From Bacteroidota bacterium (GTDB lineage: Bacteria > Bacteroidota > Bacteroidia > B-17B0 > Aurantibacillaceae), in contig JAUXSA010000100.1 in NCBI GenBank assembly GCA_030681615.1, positions 1-50,517 of the forward strand: 50,517 nt of DNA, in the 5' to 3' direction. The position numbers and the translations under genes were made by a program. Shown piece after piece: positions 8,000 to 17,770 of the stretch. The notes under the pieces were generated by a model. It was not told where the DNA came from, searched no databases, and saw only the letters and a list, made by a program, of their open reading frames with translations. The first letter of the stretch is position 1; each line of letters starts with the position of its first letter.

Positions 8000-9337
8000 A
8001 TGTATTCAAACAAACAAAACAACCATACATTTCTTTTTATCTTATCGCTTTTTTTTGCTTTTACAAATTTAAGCGCGCAGATGGCCCTTCAATTTAATTC
8101 ACTCGATTCCTTATTTAAGTATGCCGGGAAGAACAGTGCTACAATTAAAACAGGCTATCAACAAAGTCTTTCGGCCAAGTGGACAAAAATTGCATCTCTT
8201 GGAAACACCATTAATTTAAGAAGCCCTTTTACGGCAGCCTGGACGGATAATACAATACTCCCGGTAAGTTATCTTCCGGCTGAGGCTTTTGGCGGCCCTG
8301 CAGGCACATTAAAACCAGTATCGTTAGGGCAACAATATGTAAGCAGTTATGGCATAACACCACAGATAGATATCATTAATCCTTCTGCTTGGGCTCGTAT
8401 TAAAAGTGCCGAATTAAATAAACAATTAACCGAAACAAATAATCTGGTCGCTAAAAAAAACCTATTTGAATCCATTTCGGCTTCTTATTATAATATTGTT
8501 GCATTGCAATATCAAATTAAAAATACGGAACAAAGTGTAGGTGCTGCTGATTCAATCCTTTTAATTTCAAAAACTAAATTTGCCCAGGGTATTATTCGTG
8601 AACAGGATGTGAATAACGCAACTATTAATTTTTTAAATATACAAGATAAACTAGTTCAATTAAAATTATCTCTGGAACAAAATTATAATAGCCTTAAGAT
8701 CTTATGCGATATTAAACCTGAAGGTAATTTGCAGATCACAGAGTCTGTTGGCAATAATAGTATCAATAGCCCAAAAGCTTCCTCCTCTTCGCTGATCGAA
8801 AAACAATCTCAGTTACAATCCGCCTATTTTAAAAGTGAATTAAATGTAAATCGGTTAAACTCATTTTCTCCAACTTTATCGCTTATTTTTAATCAAACCT
8901 GGCAACAAAATAGTAATCTAAGTTTTACCGACGCTAATTCCAATAATTTTACTTCGCAATATATAGGAATAAAATTTACAATGCCTTTTCCTTTTGATGT
9001 TAACCGTTTGAGCACCAACTACACAACAAAGATCAATTATAATATTTCCAATATTAATTATATGCATTCAACGTTGCAAAATCAAATTAACAACAAACAG
9101 CTTGATCTTGAATATCAAAAAGCCTCCTCAACCTATAATACTGCTCAAAAAATAAATGAATTGAAAACAATAAACTATCAAAAAAGTATAAACCAGTATA
9201 ATGAAGGGATAATTTCAACAGATATTTTACTGACCGCTTTTACAGATAAGATAAACGCTGAATTAAATTATAGCGCCGCTTTTGCCGGACTAAAATATGC
9301 AGAAACAAAAATTAACATAAATAATACAATACAATGA
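8000..9337 (+). CDS. TolC-like outer-membrane efflux protein
   Basis: 445 residues from the ATG at 8000 (an upstream in-frame TTG at 7994 would add only two residues). A Sec signal peptide ends near 'FTNLSAQ'. The rest is the long helical, Asn/Gln/Ser-rich pattern of outer-membrane efflux proteins, with two related halves and the C-terminal 'YNEGIISTDILLTAFTDKINAELNY' helix repeat typical of the family. It should form the trimeric outer-membrane exit duct for the ABC pump encoded next. It overlaps the adaptor gene by 4 bp (ATGA) and is the first gene of a four-gene operon. Confidence 0.9.
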   Translation: MYSNKQNNHTFLFILSLFFAFTNLSAQMALQFNSLDSLFKYAGKNSATIKTGYQQSLSAKWTKIASLGNTINLRSPFTAAWTDNTILPVSYLPAEAFGGPAGTLKPVSLGQQYVSSYGITPQIDIINPSAWARIKSAELNKQLTETNNLVAKKNLFESISASYYNIVALQYQIKNTEQSVGAADSILLISKTKFAQGIIREQDVNNATINFLNIQDKLVQLKLSLEQNYNSLKILCDIKPEGNLQITESVGNNSINSPKASSSSLIEKQSQLQSAYFKSELNVNRLNSFSPTLSLIFNQTWQQNSNLSFTDANSNNFTSQYIGIKFTMPFPFDVNRLSTNYTTKINYNISNINYMHSTLQNQINNKQLDLEYQKASSTYNTAQKINELKTINYQKSINQYNEGIISTDILLTAFTDKINAELNYSAAFAGLKYAETKININNTIQ

Positions 9338-10425
9338 AAAAATTAATTGCTATTGCTGTTGTCGTGATCATTTTATCATCCTGTGGTAAAAAAACAAATG
9401 ATGTAAGTCCGCAATATAAAGATATTACTGAGATGGTATTTGCCTCTGGTGTTTTAGAGCCAAATGATAAATATAATCTAACAGCGCAATCAGAAGGCTA
9501 TTTAGTGAAATTAAATTTTACAGAAAGTTCTATTGTAAAAACAGGAGATGTATTAGCTGTTGTAGATAATCAACAATCTGTTTATAGCGATAGATCTGCC
9601 ACTGAATTATTAAACATTTCGCAAATTAATGTTTCTAATAATGCACCGGCATTAAAACAAGCGGAAGCAAATATTGCCTTAGCCAATGAAAAAGTAAAAC
9701 AAGATGAAATTCAGGTAGCCCGTTATAAAAAATTACTCGAAACAAATAGTGTTTCAAAATTAGAATATGAGAACATTGCATTAGCGCTAGAAAATTCAAA
9801 AACCAATCTATTGAATTTACAACAAGTTTACAAGCTTCAAAAACAACAGGCCGATCAGCAATTGATATCACAAGAATCACAAAAAAATATTAATTCATTT
9901 TTCAGTAGTAACAATAATATAAAAGCAGTAGTAGGTGGCAAAGTATACAAAAAGCTAAAAGAAACCGGCGATTATGTCAGGAAAGGAGATGTTATTGCGG
10001 TAATTGGAAATGCAACAGAGTTGTACGCCCGTTTAAATATTGATGAAAGTAATATTTCTAAAATTAAAGAGGGGCAAAAAGCCATAATTAAATTAAACAG
10101 TACAAAAGAAATAAACTATGAGGGCGTTGTATCTGAAATTTTACCCGCCTTTGAAGAATCATCTCAATCTTTTATTTGTAAAGTAAAATTTACTAAAGAA
10201 CCGGCATTAAAAATTTCGGGCACACAACTACAGGCAAATATTATTATCGGCACTAAAGTAAAAGCTTTTGTTATTCCCCGCGGTTATTTAGACTTCGGCA
10301 ATAAGGTTCAATTAAAAGGTAGCAGCGAACCTGTGGAAGTTAAGACCGGCTTTATTTCGAGTGAATGGGTTGAAGTAACTGACGGTTTAAAAGAAAGTGA
10401 TGTTTTAGTTTCTCAAATAAAATAA
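9334..10425 (+). CDS. HlyD/MacA-family periplasmic adaptor lipoprotein
   Basis: 363 residues; 'VVIILSSCGKK' is a good lipobox with C17 as the lipidated residue, anchoring it to a membrane. Domain order fits membrane-fusion proteins: a split biotinyl-lipoyl-like domain ('GYLVKLNFTESSIVKTGDVLAVVDN' and later 'GGKVYKKLKETGDYVRKGDVIAVIG'), a helical hairpin between (about 100-190), then a beta-barrel domain. It would link the inner-membrane permease to the TolC-like channel. It overlaps the channel gene and ends directly at the permease ATG (TAAATG). Confidence 0.9.
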   Translation: MKKLIAIAVVVIILSSCGKKTNDVSPQYKDITEMVFASGVLEPNDKYNLTAQSEGYLVKLNFTESSIVKTGDVLAVVDNQQSVYSDRSATELLNISQINVSNNAPALKQAEANIALANEKVKQDEIQVARYKKLLETNSVSKLEYENIALALENSKTNLLNLQQVYKLQKQQADQQLISQESQKNINSFFSSNNNIKAVVGGKVYKKLKETGDYVRKGDVIAVIGNATELYARLNIDESNISKIKEGQKAIIKLNSTKEINYEGVVSEILPAFEESSQSFICKVKFTKEPALKISGTQLQANIIIGTKVKAFVIPRGYLDFGNKVQLKGSSEPVEVKTGFISSEWVEVTDGLKESDVLVSQIK

Positions 10426-11667
10426 ATGAAGCACAAACATAATATTAGTTCCGAGATCTCCATTTCTTATATTGTTACAAATAAGAAATTGACCTTGATA
10501 GCTGCCTTAGGAGTTACAATAGGCATTGCCATTTTTGTGTTCATGAATTCTATGATGAAAGGCTTTGACCGCATTTCTTCAGAGGCCATTTTTAAAACTG
10601 CCCCTCATATTCGTTTATTTAAAGATGATGAAACAAGCATGCCGCTTTTAAAAAATAACAAAAAGCAAATAGAGAGCGTTATTATTAATCCTAAGATTGT
10701 TCCCGAAAATAATGTACTTGTAAACCCAGACGCACTTATTAAGTTATTACAAAGCCAGGATAATGTAATTGTGGTAACACCACAAACAAATGTAAACTTG
10801 TTTTACAACAATGGTAAGTCACAGATCAGCGGCCTGTCAACAGGTATTAATATTGAGGAAGCCAACAAAATGTTCAACATTAAATCGTTTGTAGTAGAAG
10901 GCAATGCCGACGATCTGAAAAGTGTGCAAAATGGTATTTTATTAGGCGTTGGCATTGCAGATAAGATGAATGTGAGAACAGGAGATGACATTAGTATTAC
11001 CTCTTCTAAAAATGTACATAAGGTTATGAAAGTTGTAGGGCTTTTTAGGACCAATAATTCCATCATCGATAAATCAAAATCATATATAAATATTAGTTTG
11101 GCACAGCAACTATTACAAAAAAACTCCAGTTACATTACTGATATCAATGTAAATATTAAAGATTTCGATCGCGCAGCTATTTATGCAAGCAGGTTCTCTA
11201 AATTAACCGGGTATAAAGCAGAAGATTGGAAAGCAGCTAACGAAACCCTTATGGCTGCTGCTAATATGCGAAAGATAATTATAACGGTCATCTCATTCTC
11301 TATTTTATTAGTAGCAGGATTTGGTATTTATAATATTTTAAATATGACCATCAGTCAAAAAATAAATGATATTGCTATTCTTAAAGCCATGGGTTTTAGA
11401 GGGGGTGATGTAGTTAGAATTTTTGTACAACAAGCTTTGATAATTGGTTTTTTAGGGATCGCGTTAGGTTTAACACTTGCTACAGTTCTGGTAAATGTAT
11501 TATCTCATGTTTATGTGGGCGGTGATATTGGTTTTTTTCCGATAAGATTTGAACCCAGCCAATATCTTAAAGGGTTAAGTTTTGGGTTCCTGGTCACTTT
11601 TTTTGCAGGATATATTCCCGCACGTAAAGCAGCAAATGTAGATCCGGTTTCAATTTTCAGGAAATGA
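10426..11667 (+). CDS. MacB/LolC-type ABC transporter permease
   Basis: 413 residues in the FtsX-like permease layout: one membrane helix near the N-terminus (about 26-46, 'LIAALGVTIGIAIFVFM'), a large periplasmic domain (about 50-270), then three helices in the last 140 residues, with the family motif 'ILKAMGFRGGDVVRIFVQQ' and 'PARKAANVDPVSIFRK' at the end. These type VII ABC permeases act mechanically on periplasmic substrates instead of forming a channel. The partner ATPase overlaps its stop codon. Substrate is unknown; macrolide-, lipid- and peptide-type cargo are all known for the family. Confidence 0.9.
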   Translation: MKHKHNISSEISISYIVTNKKLTLIAALGVTIGIAIFVFMNSMMKGFDRISSEAIFKTAPHIRLFKDDETSMPLLKNNKKQIESVIINPKIVPENNVLVNPDALIKLLQSQDNVIVVTPQTNVNLFYNNGKSQISGLSTGINIEEANKMFNIKSFVVEGNADDLKSVQNGILLGVGIADKMNVRTGDDISITSSKNVHKVMKVVGLFRTNNSIIDKSKSYINISLAQQLLQKNSSYITDINVNIKDFDRAAIYASRFSKLTGYKAEDWKAANETLMAAANMRKIIITVISFSILLVAGFGIYNILNMTISQKINDIAILKAMGFRGGDVVRIFVQQALIIGFLGIALGLTLATVLVNVLSHVYVGGDIGFFPIRFEPSQYLKGLSFGFLVTFFAGYIPARKAANVDPVSIFRK

Positions 11668-12362
11668 TGAACAGGCAAATAGTACTACAAACAAAAAATG
11701 TTGGAAAATATTTTTATGACCCTGAAAAATTCAGGGTATTAAATAATATTTCTATTGATGCCTACAAGGGCGAGTTTTTAACTCTGGTAGGTAAATCGGG
11801 GTGTGGCAAATCTACCCTACTCTATTTACTGTCAACTATGGATAGGGATTATGATGGAGAAATTTGGATAGATGAAAAAAAAGTAACCGGTTTAACTCAA
11901 AATTCTTTGGCCGAAATTAGAAATGAAAAAATTGGTTTTGTTTTTCAATTTCATTATTTGTTGCCGGAGTTTACATGTTTAAAAAATGTAATGATTCCTG
12001 CTTTGCGGTTAGGCCATTATACCAGGGAAGAAATTGAAGAAAGGGCCTATAAAAAATTAGAGATCCTTGGTTTAAAAGATCAGGCATTAAAACCAGCCTC
12101 TAAACTTTCGGGTGGACAGCAACAGCGCGTGGCAATTGCAAGGGCACTTATTAATGATCCTAAAATAATTATGGGAGACGAGCCAACAGGCAATTTAGAT
12201 AGTAAGAACACCCAAATTGTTTTTGATATATTTAAGCAGCTCACTTCAGAATTTGGACAAACTATTATTGCAGTTACTCACGATAACGATTTTGCAAAAG
12301 CATCTGACAGAACAATTACCATGCAGGACGGAGAAATACTTAATAACGGTATGAATGTATAG
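11664..12362 (+). CDS. MacB/LolD-type ABC transporter ATPase
   Basis: 232 residues with a full set of ABC motifs: Walker A 'GKSGCGKST' (43-51), signature 'LSGGQ' (148-152), Walker B 'IIMGDEP' (168-174, catalytic E173), D-loop 'NLDS', H-loop 'THDND'. It is LolD-like in length and sequence. ATG overlaps the permease stop (ATGA), completing the channel-adaptor-permease-ATPase operon. Its stop lies 2 bp from the stop of the convergent DHFR-like gene, with no terminator visible between them. Confidence 0.95.
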   Translation: MMNRQIVLQTKNVGKYFYDPEKFRVLNNISIDAYKGEFLTLVGKSGCGKSTLLYLLSTMDRDYDGEIWIDEKKVTGLTQNSLAEIRNEKIGFVFQFHYLLPEFTCLKNVMIPALRLGHYTREEIEERAYKKLEILGLKDQALKPASKLSGGQQQRVAIARALINDPKIIMGDEPTGNLDSKNTQIVFDIFKQLTSEFGQTIIAVTHDNDFAKASDRTITMQDGEILNNGMNV

Positions 12363-12364
12363 TT

Positions 12365-12925
12365 CTAATCTTTCCTCTCGTAGTTAAGCAACAAAATATT
12401 ATCCTTTTCAAAACTGCGACTTGACGTGAGTTTCAAATCCAGTTTATTTTTTACTCCGCTAAAAAGCGATGTGCCATTTCCCAAAGCTACCGGGTCAAGC
12501 ATAATAGCATACTCATCAATAAGACCGGCATCTGATAATTGAGTAATAAGGCTTCCACTACCTAAAATCGTTATCCCTTTTTTTGAAGTATTCTTTAGTT
12601 GTGAGATCTGCTTAATAATATCCCCACTCATAATTGTTGTGTTTTGCCAGTCAGCTTTTTTCAATGAGTTTGAACAAACAATCTTTTGTGCCGAGTTCAT
12701 ATTTTTGGCGACTACAGGAAATGATTCTGCTGCCATAGTTGTGGGCCAAAAACTGTACATCATTTCATATGTTCTTCTTCCGAAAAGTAATATGTTATCA
12801 GACTTCGATGCTGTCTCTGAATATTTAGTGGCTTCATTACCATGAATGTGCCAGCTTGTATCCTCATTTTGGCCTTTGTAAAATCCATTGAGGGTAATAA
12901 ATGTGAATGAATTTAGTTTACTCAT
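12365..12925 (-). CDS. DHFR / RibD C-terminal-domain reductase
   Basis: 186 residues matching the dihydrofolate-reductase-like family of YyaP/YwjB type: 'FITLNGFYKG' at the start, 'LLFGRRTYEMM..FWP' (about 47-62), a Rossmann-like 'ITILGSGSLITQLSDAGLIDEY' and 'PVALGNGTSLFSG' near the C-terminus. Members bind NAD(P)H, but most have no known substrate. Monocistronic, convergent with the efflux operon; about 190 bp separate its start from the cytochrome gene. Confidence 0.85.
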   Translation of the reverse strand: MSKLNSFTFITLNGFYKGQNEDTSWHIHGNEATKYSETASKSDNILLFGRRTYEMMYSFWPTTMAAESFPVVAKNMNSAQKIVCSNSLKKADWQNTTIMSGDIIKQISQLKNTSKKGITILGSGSLITQLSDAGLIDEYAIMLDPVALGNGTSLFSGVKNKLDLKLTSSRSFEKDNILLLNYERKD

Positions 12926-13117
12926 ATTGATTGTTTTAACTGAATAATTATGTTAATATAAATTATTTACCTGCAAATTTATGACAGAAAAAATAACTTA
13001 TCAATTGATCTAAGTCAAAAAAATAAACGTATCTTTTACTTACGACTTAGCGTTCCCTGTCCTGGTGATAGAGTTATATTACAAGGTGCTGTTCTTTACT
13101 TTTAAATATAAATAGGG

Positions 13118-13501
13118 TTACTTGCCTTTACAGCAAGGAACAAGTGGGTTATTTTTTTTCTTATAACCTAAAAAGGTCATTATAATACTAAGCTCTTCTT
13201 CAGTTACCAAAGTATCGGGCATGTTTTTTTCATGCTGGGCATTTGCAACGCGTAATGTATAACCTGTTAATTGTTCTGGCTTAAAATCAGGGATCACTTG
13301 TCTGCCCTTTACTATTGTATTATGACATTTTGCACAATTAAGATCATATAAGATCTGGCCTTTATCGCACTGAACGGTGTACATTACTTTTACATGTGGG
13401 AGCATTGCCTCCGGCAATTCGTATTGCGCTTTCTTTTGCGAATGACACTGAATTAAAACAAATGCTATAATAGATAAGATAATTATTTTTGAGTACTTCA
13501 T
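13118..13501 (-). CDS. small mono-heme cytochrome c
   Basis: 127 residues with an N-terminal export signal (about 1-18) followed by a cysteine (C19, 'VLIQCHS') that could be lipidated, although the residues before it are not an ideal lipobox. One heme site, 'CAKCH' (C56-H60), with M94 in 'KNMPDTL' as the likely axial ligand. A Cys pair (C123/C124) lies near the C-terminus. It is the last gene of the reverse arm, 9 bp after the stop of a di-heme peroxidase, so it probably donates electrons to that enzyme. Confidence 0.85.
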   Translation of the reverse strand: MKYSKIIILSIIAFVLIQCHSQKKAQYELPEAMLPHVKVMYTVQCDKGQILYDLNCAKCHNTIVKGRQVIPDFKPEQLTGYTLRVANAQHEKNMPDTLVTEEELSIIMTFLGYKKKNNPLVPCCKGK

Positions 13502-13510
13502 TTTTATAAA

Positions 13511-15436
13511 TTAATATTCGCCACTTACTTTTCGTTTATTTAAACTTTTAATTTTTGACACCGGTAATTTTTCGGGGACAGTTTCAAATTCGATCTTTTC
13601 ATTCAACGATCTAATAAAAGCAAGCAAATTACTTTTGTCTTCTTTACTTAAATGCAATGAATCGGATGATAAAGTTTGATTTGGAACGTGCAAACCTTTA
13701 CCAATACCTCCGCCTGCATCATAAAAATCAATAACCTGATCTAATGTATTAAACACGCCATTATGCATATAAGGTGCGGTTTTTGCAGCATTCCTGATAG
13801 TTCCGGTTCTGAATGCATTTGCCATTTCGGCTGCAGGATTTATACCAAACCTACCCTTATCCAAACTTAACTCTTTGTAAGTAGTATCGTTTGGCACTCC
13901 CAAAACTTCAAATTCAGAACCAACATACGGAGGTTTTACACCGTTAAACTGCGGCGCAAAATGACAAGTAGCACATTGCGCTTTACTCATAAAAACATTA
14001 AAGCCTTTTTTTACGGGCTCTTCAAGCGCAACATTGTTATTCATAGCCAAATCAAATGGTGAATAATATTTACTGAATTTACCATAATATAAAGTAATAG
14101 CCGACGACACATGTTCAATAGTTATTTCTTTCTCAGCAGGTGTATATTTTAAAAATTCTTTAAAAGCAGTTTTATAGTCGTTACAGCTTAATATTTTTTT
14201 TAATACCTCCTGTTCGTTACTGCCTAACTCTATTGGATTTGTTATAACATCTTTTGTTTGATGTTGCAAAGAAATATGTTTTCCATCTAATAAGATCAAA
14301 TGATTGTACGGTGCATTAATAAGTGATGGCGAATTTCTTGGTAAAAAAGTTTTACCATCAAATTGCAAGGATGTATTAGTTAAGGTGTCTGTAAAATGCT
14401 GGGCAGGCTTATGACAGGAGGCACAGCTTCTTAAATTATTACCAGATAGTATAGGATCGTAGAACAATAATTTTCCTATTTTTTCTATTTCAGCTAATAC
14501 TTTTTTATCCTGTACACGTAAAAAAATGCCTTTTGAATTTTGTCCATTATATAAATTCTTACTAAAAATTGATGCGCTGTTTTTATTTAACGAATAATCA
14601 ACATTACTTTTTGTGCTTACATTATATTCTTTTATTAGTTGCTGGTTAATGGTAAATAATGGATTAATATAATCCTTTATGAATGTAAAGTGGTCAAATT
14701 GCCCGGGATCTGACGGTTGTTTTTTTACGAACTCTATAGTTGCATTGTATAATTCAATATAATTAGTTGGTAATACCGTGCCTTCGAAACTTGAATTAAA
14801 CGAAACGTATGTTTTATATACCGCATCCAACATAGCACGTAACTCTGGAATTACTTGTTCATGCTCCGGACATTCAAAACCAGTAGTATAAATAGCTGCA
14901 AGGTTTAATAAAAATAAGCGATTGCATAAAAAAAAGTGATGGTGTTCCTTTAACTGATCAGTAATAGAATCTGCATTAAACACCTGCGTAGCATTAATGG
15001 AGGAACGAATAAGCTCTAACAAAACATTCTTTTCAATATTTTTTTCTTCCAGGTAAAGTGCGGCAAGCGTTAAACCTGCACCTTCACGTTTATATGGCTT
15101 TTCGAATTTTTCAAACACTTCCGTTTCCCATTCAACAGGCAAGGGTCCATTTATTTTTTTATAGGAGATGGGTTCAAGATAGCGCAGCCAAAGGTCCATA
15201 CTTTTTAAAGCAAGGCGCGTATTATTTACTTGTAATTTTATCTTTTCAATATCTTTCACGGTTGAAAGATCACTCTTCTCAATACATTCCAATAAAAACG
15301 ACTGCCTGCTTTTGAAGATCGATAATTTAGTTTGGTAATCATTTGAATAATCGTTGTTGGTGACCGTCTTTTTGAAGGAAAAAGTAACACAAATTATAAA
15401 CAGAAAAAGAACTATTGTTATTATCTTTTGTTTCAT
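13511..15436 (-). CDS. di-heme cytochrome c peroxidase (MauG-like) with long N-terminal domain, copy A
   Basis: 641 residues, about twice the length of a plain bacterial cytochrome c peroxidase (about 300-350). After a signal or anchor (1-20) comes a helical region of about 290 residues without heme sites, then the peroxidase core with heme motifs 'CASCH' (338-342) and 'CATCH' (488-492), 'MHNGVFNTLDQVIDFY' and the tail 'LNKRKVSGEY'. The family reduces H2O2 or, as in MauG, uses high-valent hemes to oxidise a protein partner. It lies between the PhoX-like gene and the mono-heme cytochrome on the same strand. The N-terminal region aligns by eye with copies at 17771 and 33305 but is the most divergent: 'GAGLTLAALYLEE' replaces the 'GFQxxE' segment. 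Confidence 0.9.
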   Translation of the reverse strand: MKQKIITIVLFLFIICVTFSFKKTVTNNDYSNDYQTKLSIFKSRQSFLLECIEKSDLSTVKDIEKIKLQVNNTRLALKSMDLWLRYLEPISYKKINGPLPVEWETEVFEKFEKPYKREGAGLTLAALYLEEKNIEKNVLLELIRSSINATQVFNADSITDQLKEHHHFFLCNRLFLLNLAAIYTTGFECPEHEQVIPELRAMLDAVYKTYVSFNSSFEGTVLPTNYIELYNATIEFVKKQPSDPGQFDHFTFIKDYINPLFTINQQLIKEYNVSTKSNVDYSLNKNSASIFSKNLYNGQNSKGIFLRVQDKKVLAEIEKIGKLLFYDPILSGNNLRSCASCHKPAQHFTDTLTNTSLQFDGKTFLPRNSPSLINAPYNHLILLDGKHISLQHQTKDVITNPIELGSNEQEVLKKILSCNDYKTAFKEFLKYTPAEKEITIEHVSSAITLYYGKFSKYYSPFDLAMNNNVALEEPVKKGFNVFMSKAQCATCHFAPQFNGVKPPYVGSEFEVLGVPNDTTYKELSLDKGRFGINPAAEMANAFRTGTIRNAAKTAPYMHNGVFNTLDQVIDFYDAGGGIGKGLHVPNQTLSSDSLHLSKEDKSNLLAFIRSLNEKIEFETVPEKLPVSKIKSLNKRKVSGEY

Positions 15437-15459
15437 TTACACGAACTCTATTTTACGGT

Positions 15460-15478
15460 AAAGGCCAGGCATGCCTTT
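15460..15478 (-). other. intergenic hairpin
   Basis: AAAGGC (15460-15465) and GCCTTT (15473-15478) form a 6-bp stem with a 7-base loop containing CAGGCAT, in the gap between the PhoX-like gene and peroxidase A. It lacks a T-run, so a processing or regulatory role is more likely than termination. On the - strand it contains ATGCCTGG, a motif also found just before the genes starting at 19693 and 21482. Confidence 0.3.
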
Positions 15479-15515
15479 GCACACCCAGCCTATAACTTTT
15501 TTAGTATTTAAATAA

Positions 15516-17606
15516 TTAATGGCTTACAACCATTTCAATTTTTGATGCTTTGTTTCCGGCAGTTATTTCTACAAAATACAAACCGTTCTTTAGATCGGCT
15601 GTGTTTATAGAAATTAAGCTTTCTCCTTTTTCAATATCTTTTTCAATTGGTGATTTTACCAATCTACCTTGAATATCGTAAACATTGATAGTTACTTTTT
15701 GATCATTTTCATTTACGATCTTAATAGTAGCCTCATCTTTTGTTGGGTTTGGAAATAAACTAACAGATTCTGCAAATGATCTATAAGCATTGATACCTGT
15801 AGTAACCACAGCATTACCTTCTAATTTGTAATCATACCATGTTTCGCTATAATCAGTATTAACAATTTGAATCATGGCGCTTCTTGTACCAGCTGCTAAA
15901 GGGGCGAATTGAACCGTAATAGTTTGTGAAGCCGCAGGAGCAATATTCCATGGATAAGCAGGAGCACCAATTAAAGTAAACTCGCTTGCGTTAGCGCCTG
16001 AAAAACCAATTTGCGTAATTGCTAAAGTACCTGTACCTGTATTTTGAATCACATAAGTTTTAGTTTGTGGAAAACCAATACCAACTGTACCAAAATTTGT
16101 ATTATCGCCAACTGATGTTGTAATAGCACCATCAGTAATATTTGTAGCATTACCTTGTAAATTTATTTCAGGATTTGAAGTGGCAGTTGTTGGATTGTAC
16201 ATTGCAAGCATTTGTCCTGGCTCTACAACCGGGGCAGGAAGGCTTGTATGCGCTTGATCAACAAACAAGAACATACCTGCACCTAATATAGATTGTGCAT
16301 CAAATATTCCTGAAGCTTCCTCATCCTGCGTAATAAAATTTGAACCACCGGTAATAAAACGGTTAGGGTCGTGTTGAGCTATCAAAGTAAGATTATCATT
16401 TGCAATCGTATATTGCCAGGTTTTTCCATTGTGAGCCTGGTTTCCAACATCTTCTTGTATAAGAATATGTCCTGAATTATCAATTCCAATATTATCCATC
16501 ATGATCTGACCTTCGCTTCCATCTAAAACTGCAGTAATTGTGCCGCCTAATTCAGGATTAGATATATTAGTGAAACTTAATTTCCAAAGTCGGCTATTAG
16601 CTGTAAAACCATTTGTTGTTACAAAATAAAAATCTTTTGGATTCGATGGATCCCAAACACCATCTTCGGGACGTAAAAATTGAGTAACACCTGAGTTGGT
16701 ACTCATGGTTTGTAAAGAAGCGCCAGTAACAGCAGTAACGTCACCCAAATCTACAAGAGAAAAAGTTGTTCCCGCAGTAGGTACACTTGCATTACTTTCT
16801 AAAACCAACCCTGTAACAGCAACGCCAAATAATTTACCATTGGTTAAACCAGCTTTATCTACTTCATTTCCAGTATTTGTTTTGGTGCCAATGTAAAAAT
16901 AAACTTGTCCTGGTGTCGCATCATCCATCCCAGCTACAACAGTTTTGTCTATAGCGTAAGGACTTGCAACTGAGTTTTCCCAGGAAAATTTTCCAAGCCG
17001 AGGTAGCTCATAAGAGGTGCCTGTATTAGGTCCAGTAGCAATGTGTGCAAAGCCGCGACCTGTAGCTCCGTTCTCTTCACCATTCATAAAAATACGCTCT
17101 GTAGTTCCATTTCCTGTAAATACATTCCAAAAAGCAGAAACAGAAGGAAGATCGGCAGAACAAAAACGTGAAAATGCTGCTAAAGGTGAAGGTGATGCAG
17201 CGTTATAAGTTGTATACGAAGTACCATTCCATAAATTAACATTTTGTATAAGGTCTGTTCCACTAACAACTGCTAAAGTAGATTTGTTGATCACCCACTT
17301 TGACACAAAAGCGCCGGTTGAACCATGTGCGTGAACTGCTCCTGCACTATTTTGCATTTCATGAGCAATAAGCATTGAGAATGTTCCGTTACCATTATCC
17401 CAGGCACCAGCACCATCCATTAAACCACAAGCAGTGTAACTGCCAATTGATTGTGTGGCAGTAAAAATTGAAGTGATGGTTGAGTTAGGAATAGTAGGAT
17501 TAAGATACGGTGATTGAGAGCTGCTTGGCCCCGTTACAGAAGTTTGTGCTAATGTCGCACCCACTGTAAGCATACTAAGTAATAAAGTTTGTAAAGAATT
17601 TTTCAT
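15516..17606 (-). CDS. PhoX-like (DUF839) secreted protein with T9SS tail
   Basis: 696 residues from the ATG at 17606, chosen because 'MKNSLQTLLLSMLTVGATLAQ' is a proper signal peptide; a start 13 codons upstream would bury it. The central part looks like the PhoX/DUF839 propeller: 'CGLMDGAGAW' and 'LIAHEMQN' early, 'NGEENGATGRGFAHI', 'VAGMDDATPGQVYFYIG', 'RPEDGVWDPSNPKDFYF' and 'ILIQEDVGNQAHN'. A choice-of-anchor / HYDIN-like beta domain follows (about 500-610), then a T9SS type A sorting domain ('SLFPNPTKDEATI' to the end). PhoX enzymes are Fe/Ca phosphomonoesterases, so a secreted or surface phosphatase is likely, but catalytic residues cannot be confirmed. It is upstream of peroxidase A on the same strand. 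Confidence 0.7.
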   Translation of the reverse strand: MKNSLQTLLLSMLTVGATLAQTSVTGPSSSQSPYLNPTIPNSTITSIFTATQSIGSYTACGLMDGAGAWDNGNGTFSMLIAHEMQNSAGAVHAHGSTGAFVSKWVINKSTLAVVSGTDLIQNVNLWNGTSYTTYNAASPSPLAAFSRFCSADLPSVSAFWNVFTGNGTTERIFMNGEENGATGRGFAHIATGPNTGTSYELPRLGKFSWENSVASPYAIDKTVVAGMDDATPGQVYFYIGTKTNTGNEVDKAGLTNGKLFGVAVTGLVLESNASVPTAGTTFSLVDLGDVTAVTGASLQTMSTNSGVTQFLRPEDGVWDPSNPKDFYFVTTNGFTANSRLWKLSFTNISNPELGGTITAVLDGSEGQIMMDNIGIDNSGHILIQEDVGNQAHNGKTWQYTIANDNLTLIAQHDPNRFITGGSNFITQDEEASGIFDAQSILGAGMFLFVDQAHTSLPAPVVEPGQMLAMYNPTTATSNPEINLQGNATNITDGAITTSVGDNTNFGTVGIGFPQTKTYVIQNTGTGTLAITQIGFSGANASEFTLIGAPAYPWNIAPAASQTITVQFAPLAAGTRSAMIQIVNTDYSETWYDYKLEGNAVVTTGINAYRSFAESVSLFPNPTKDEATIKIVNENDQKVTINVYDIQGRLVKSPIEKDIEKGESLISINTADLKNGLYFVEITAGNKASKIEMVVSH

Positions 17607-17770
17607 TTTAAGTTTTGTTTTGTACAAAAATACCACTGCCATCAAATGGATATCATTACTTATACTTAATCAAATTATTAAGATTATTTAGTAAAGGCTG
17701 ATGATTAATTTATTTGATAATATTAAGTTAACGTACTTCAGCACTCATTTTTAGTGACTGTAAATTGATC

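Noticed and set aside
17607-17645. Longer start for the PhoX-like protein
   Set aside because: The extra residues would bury a normal signal peptide; the ATG at 17606 gives a clean one.
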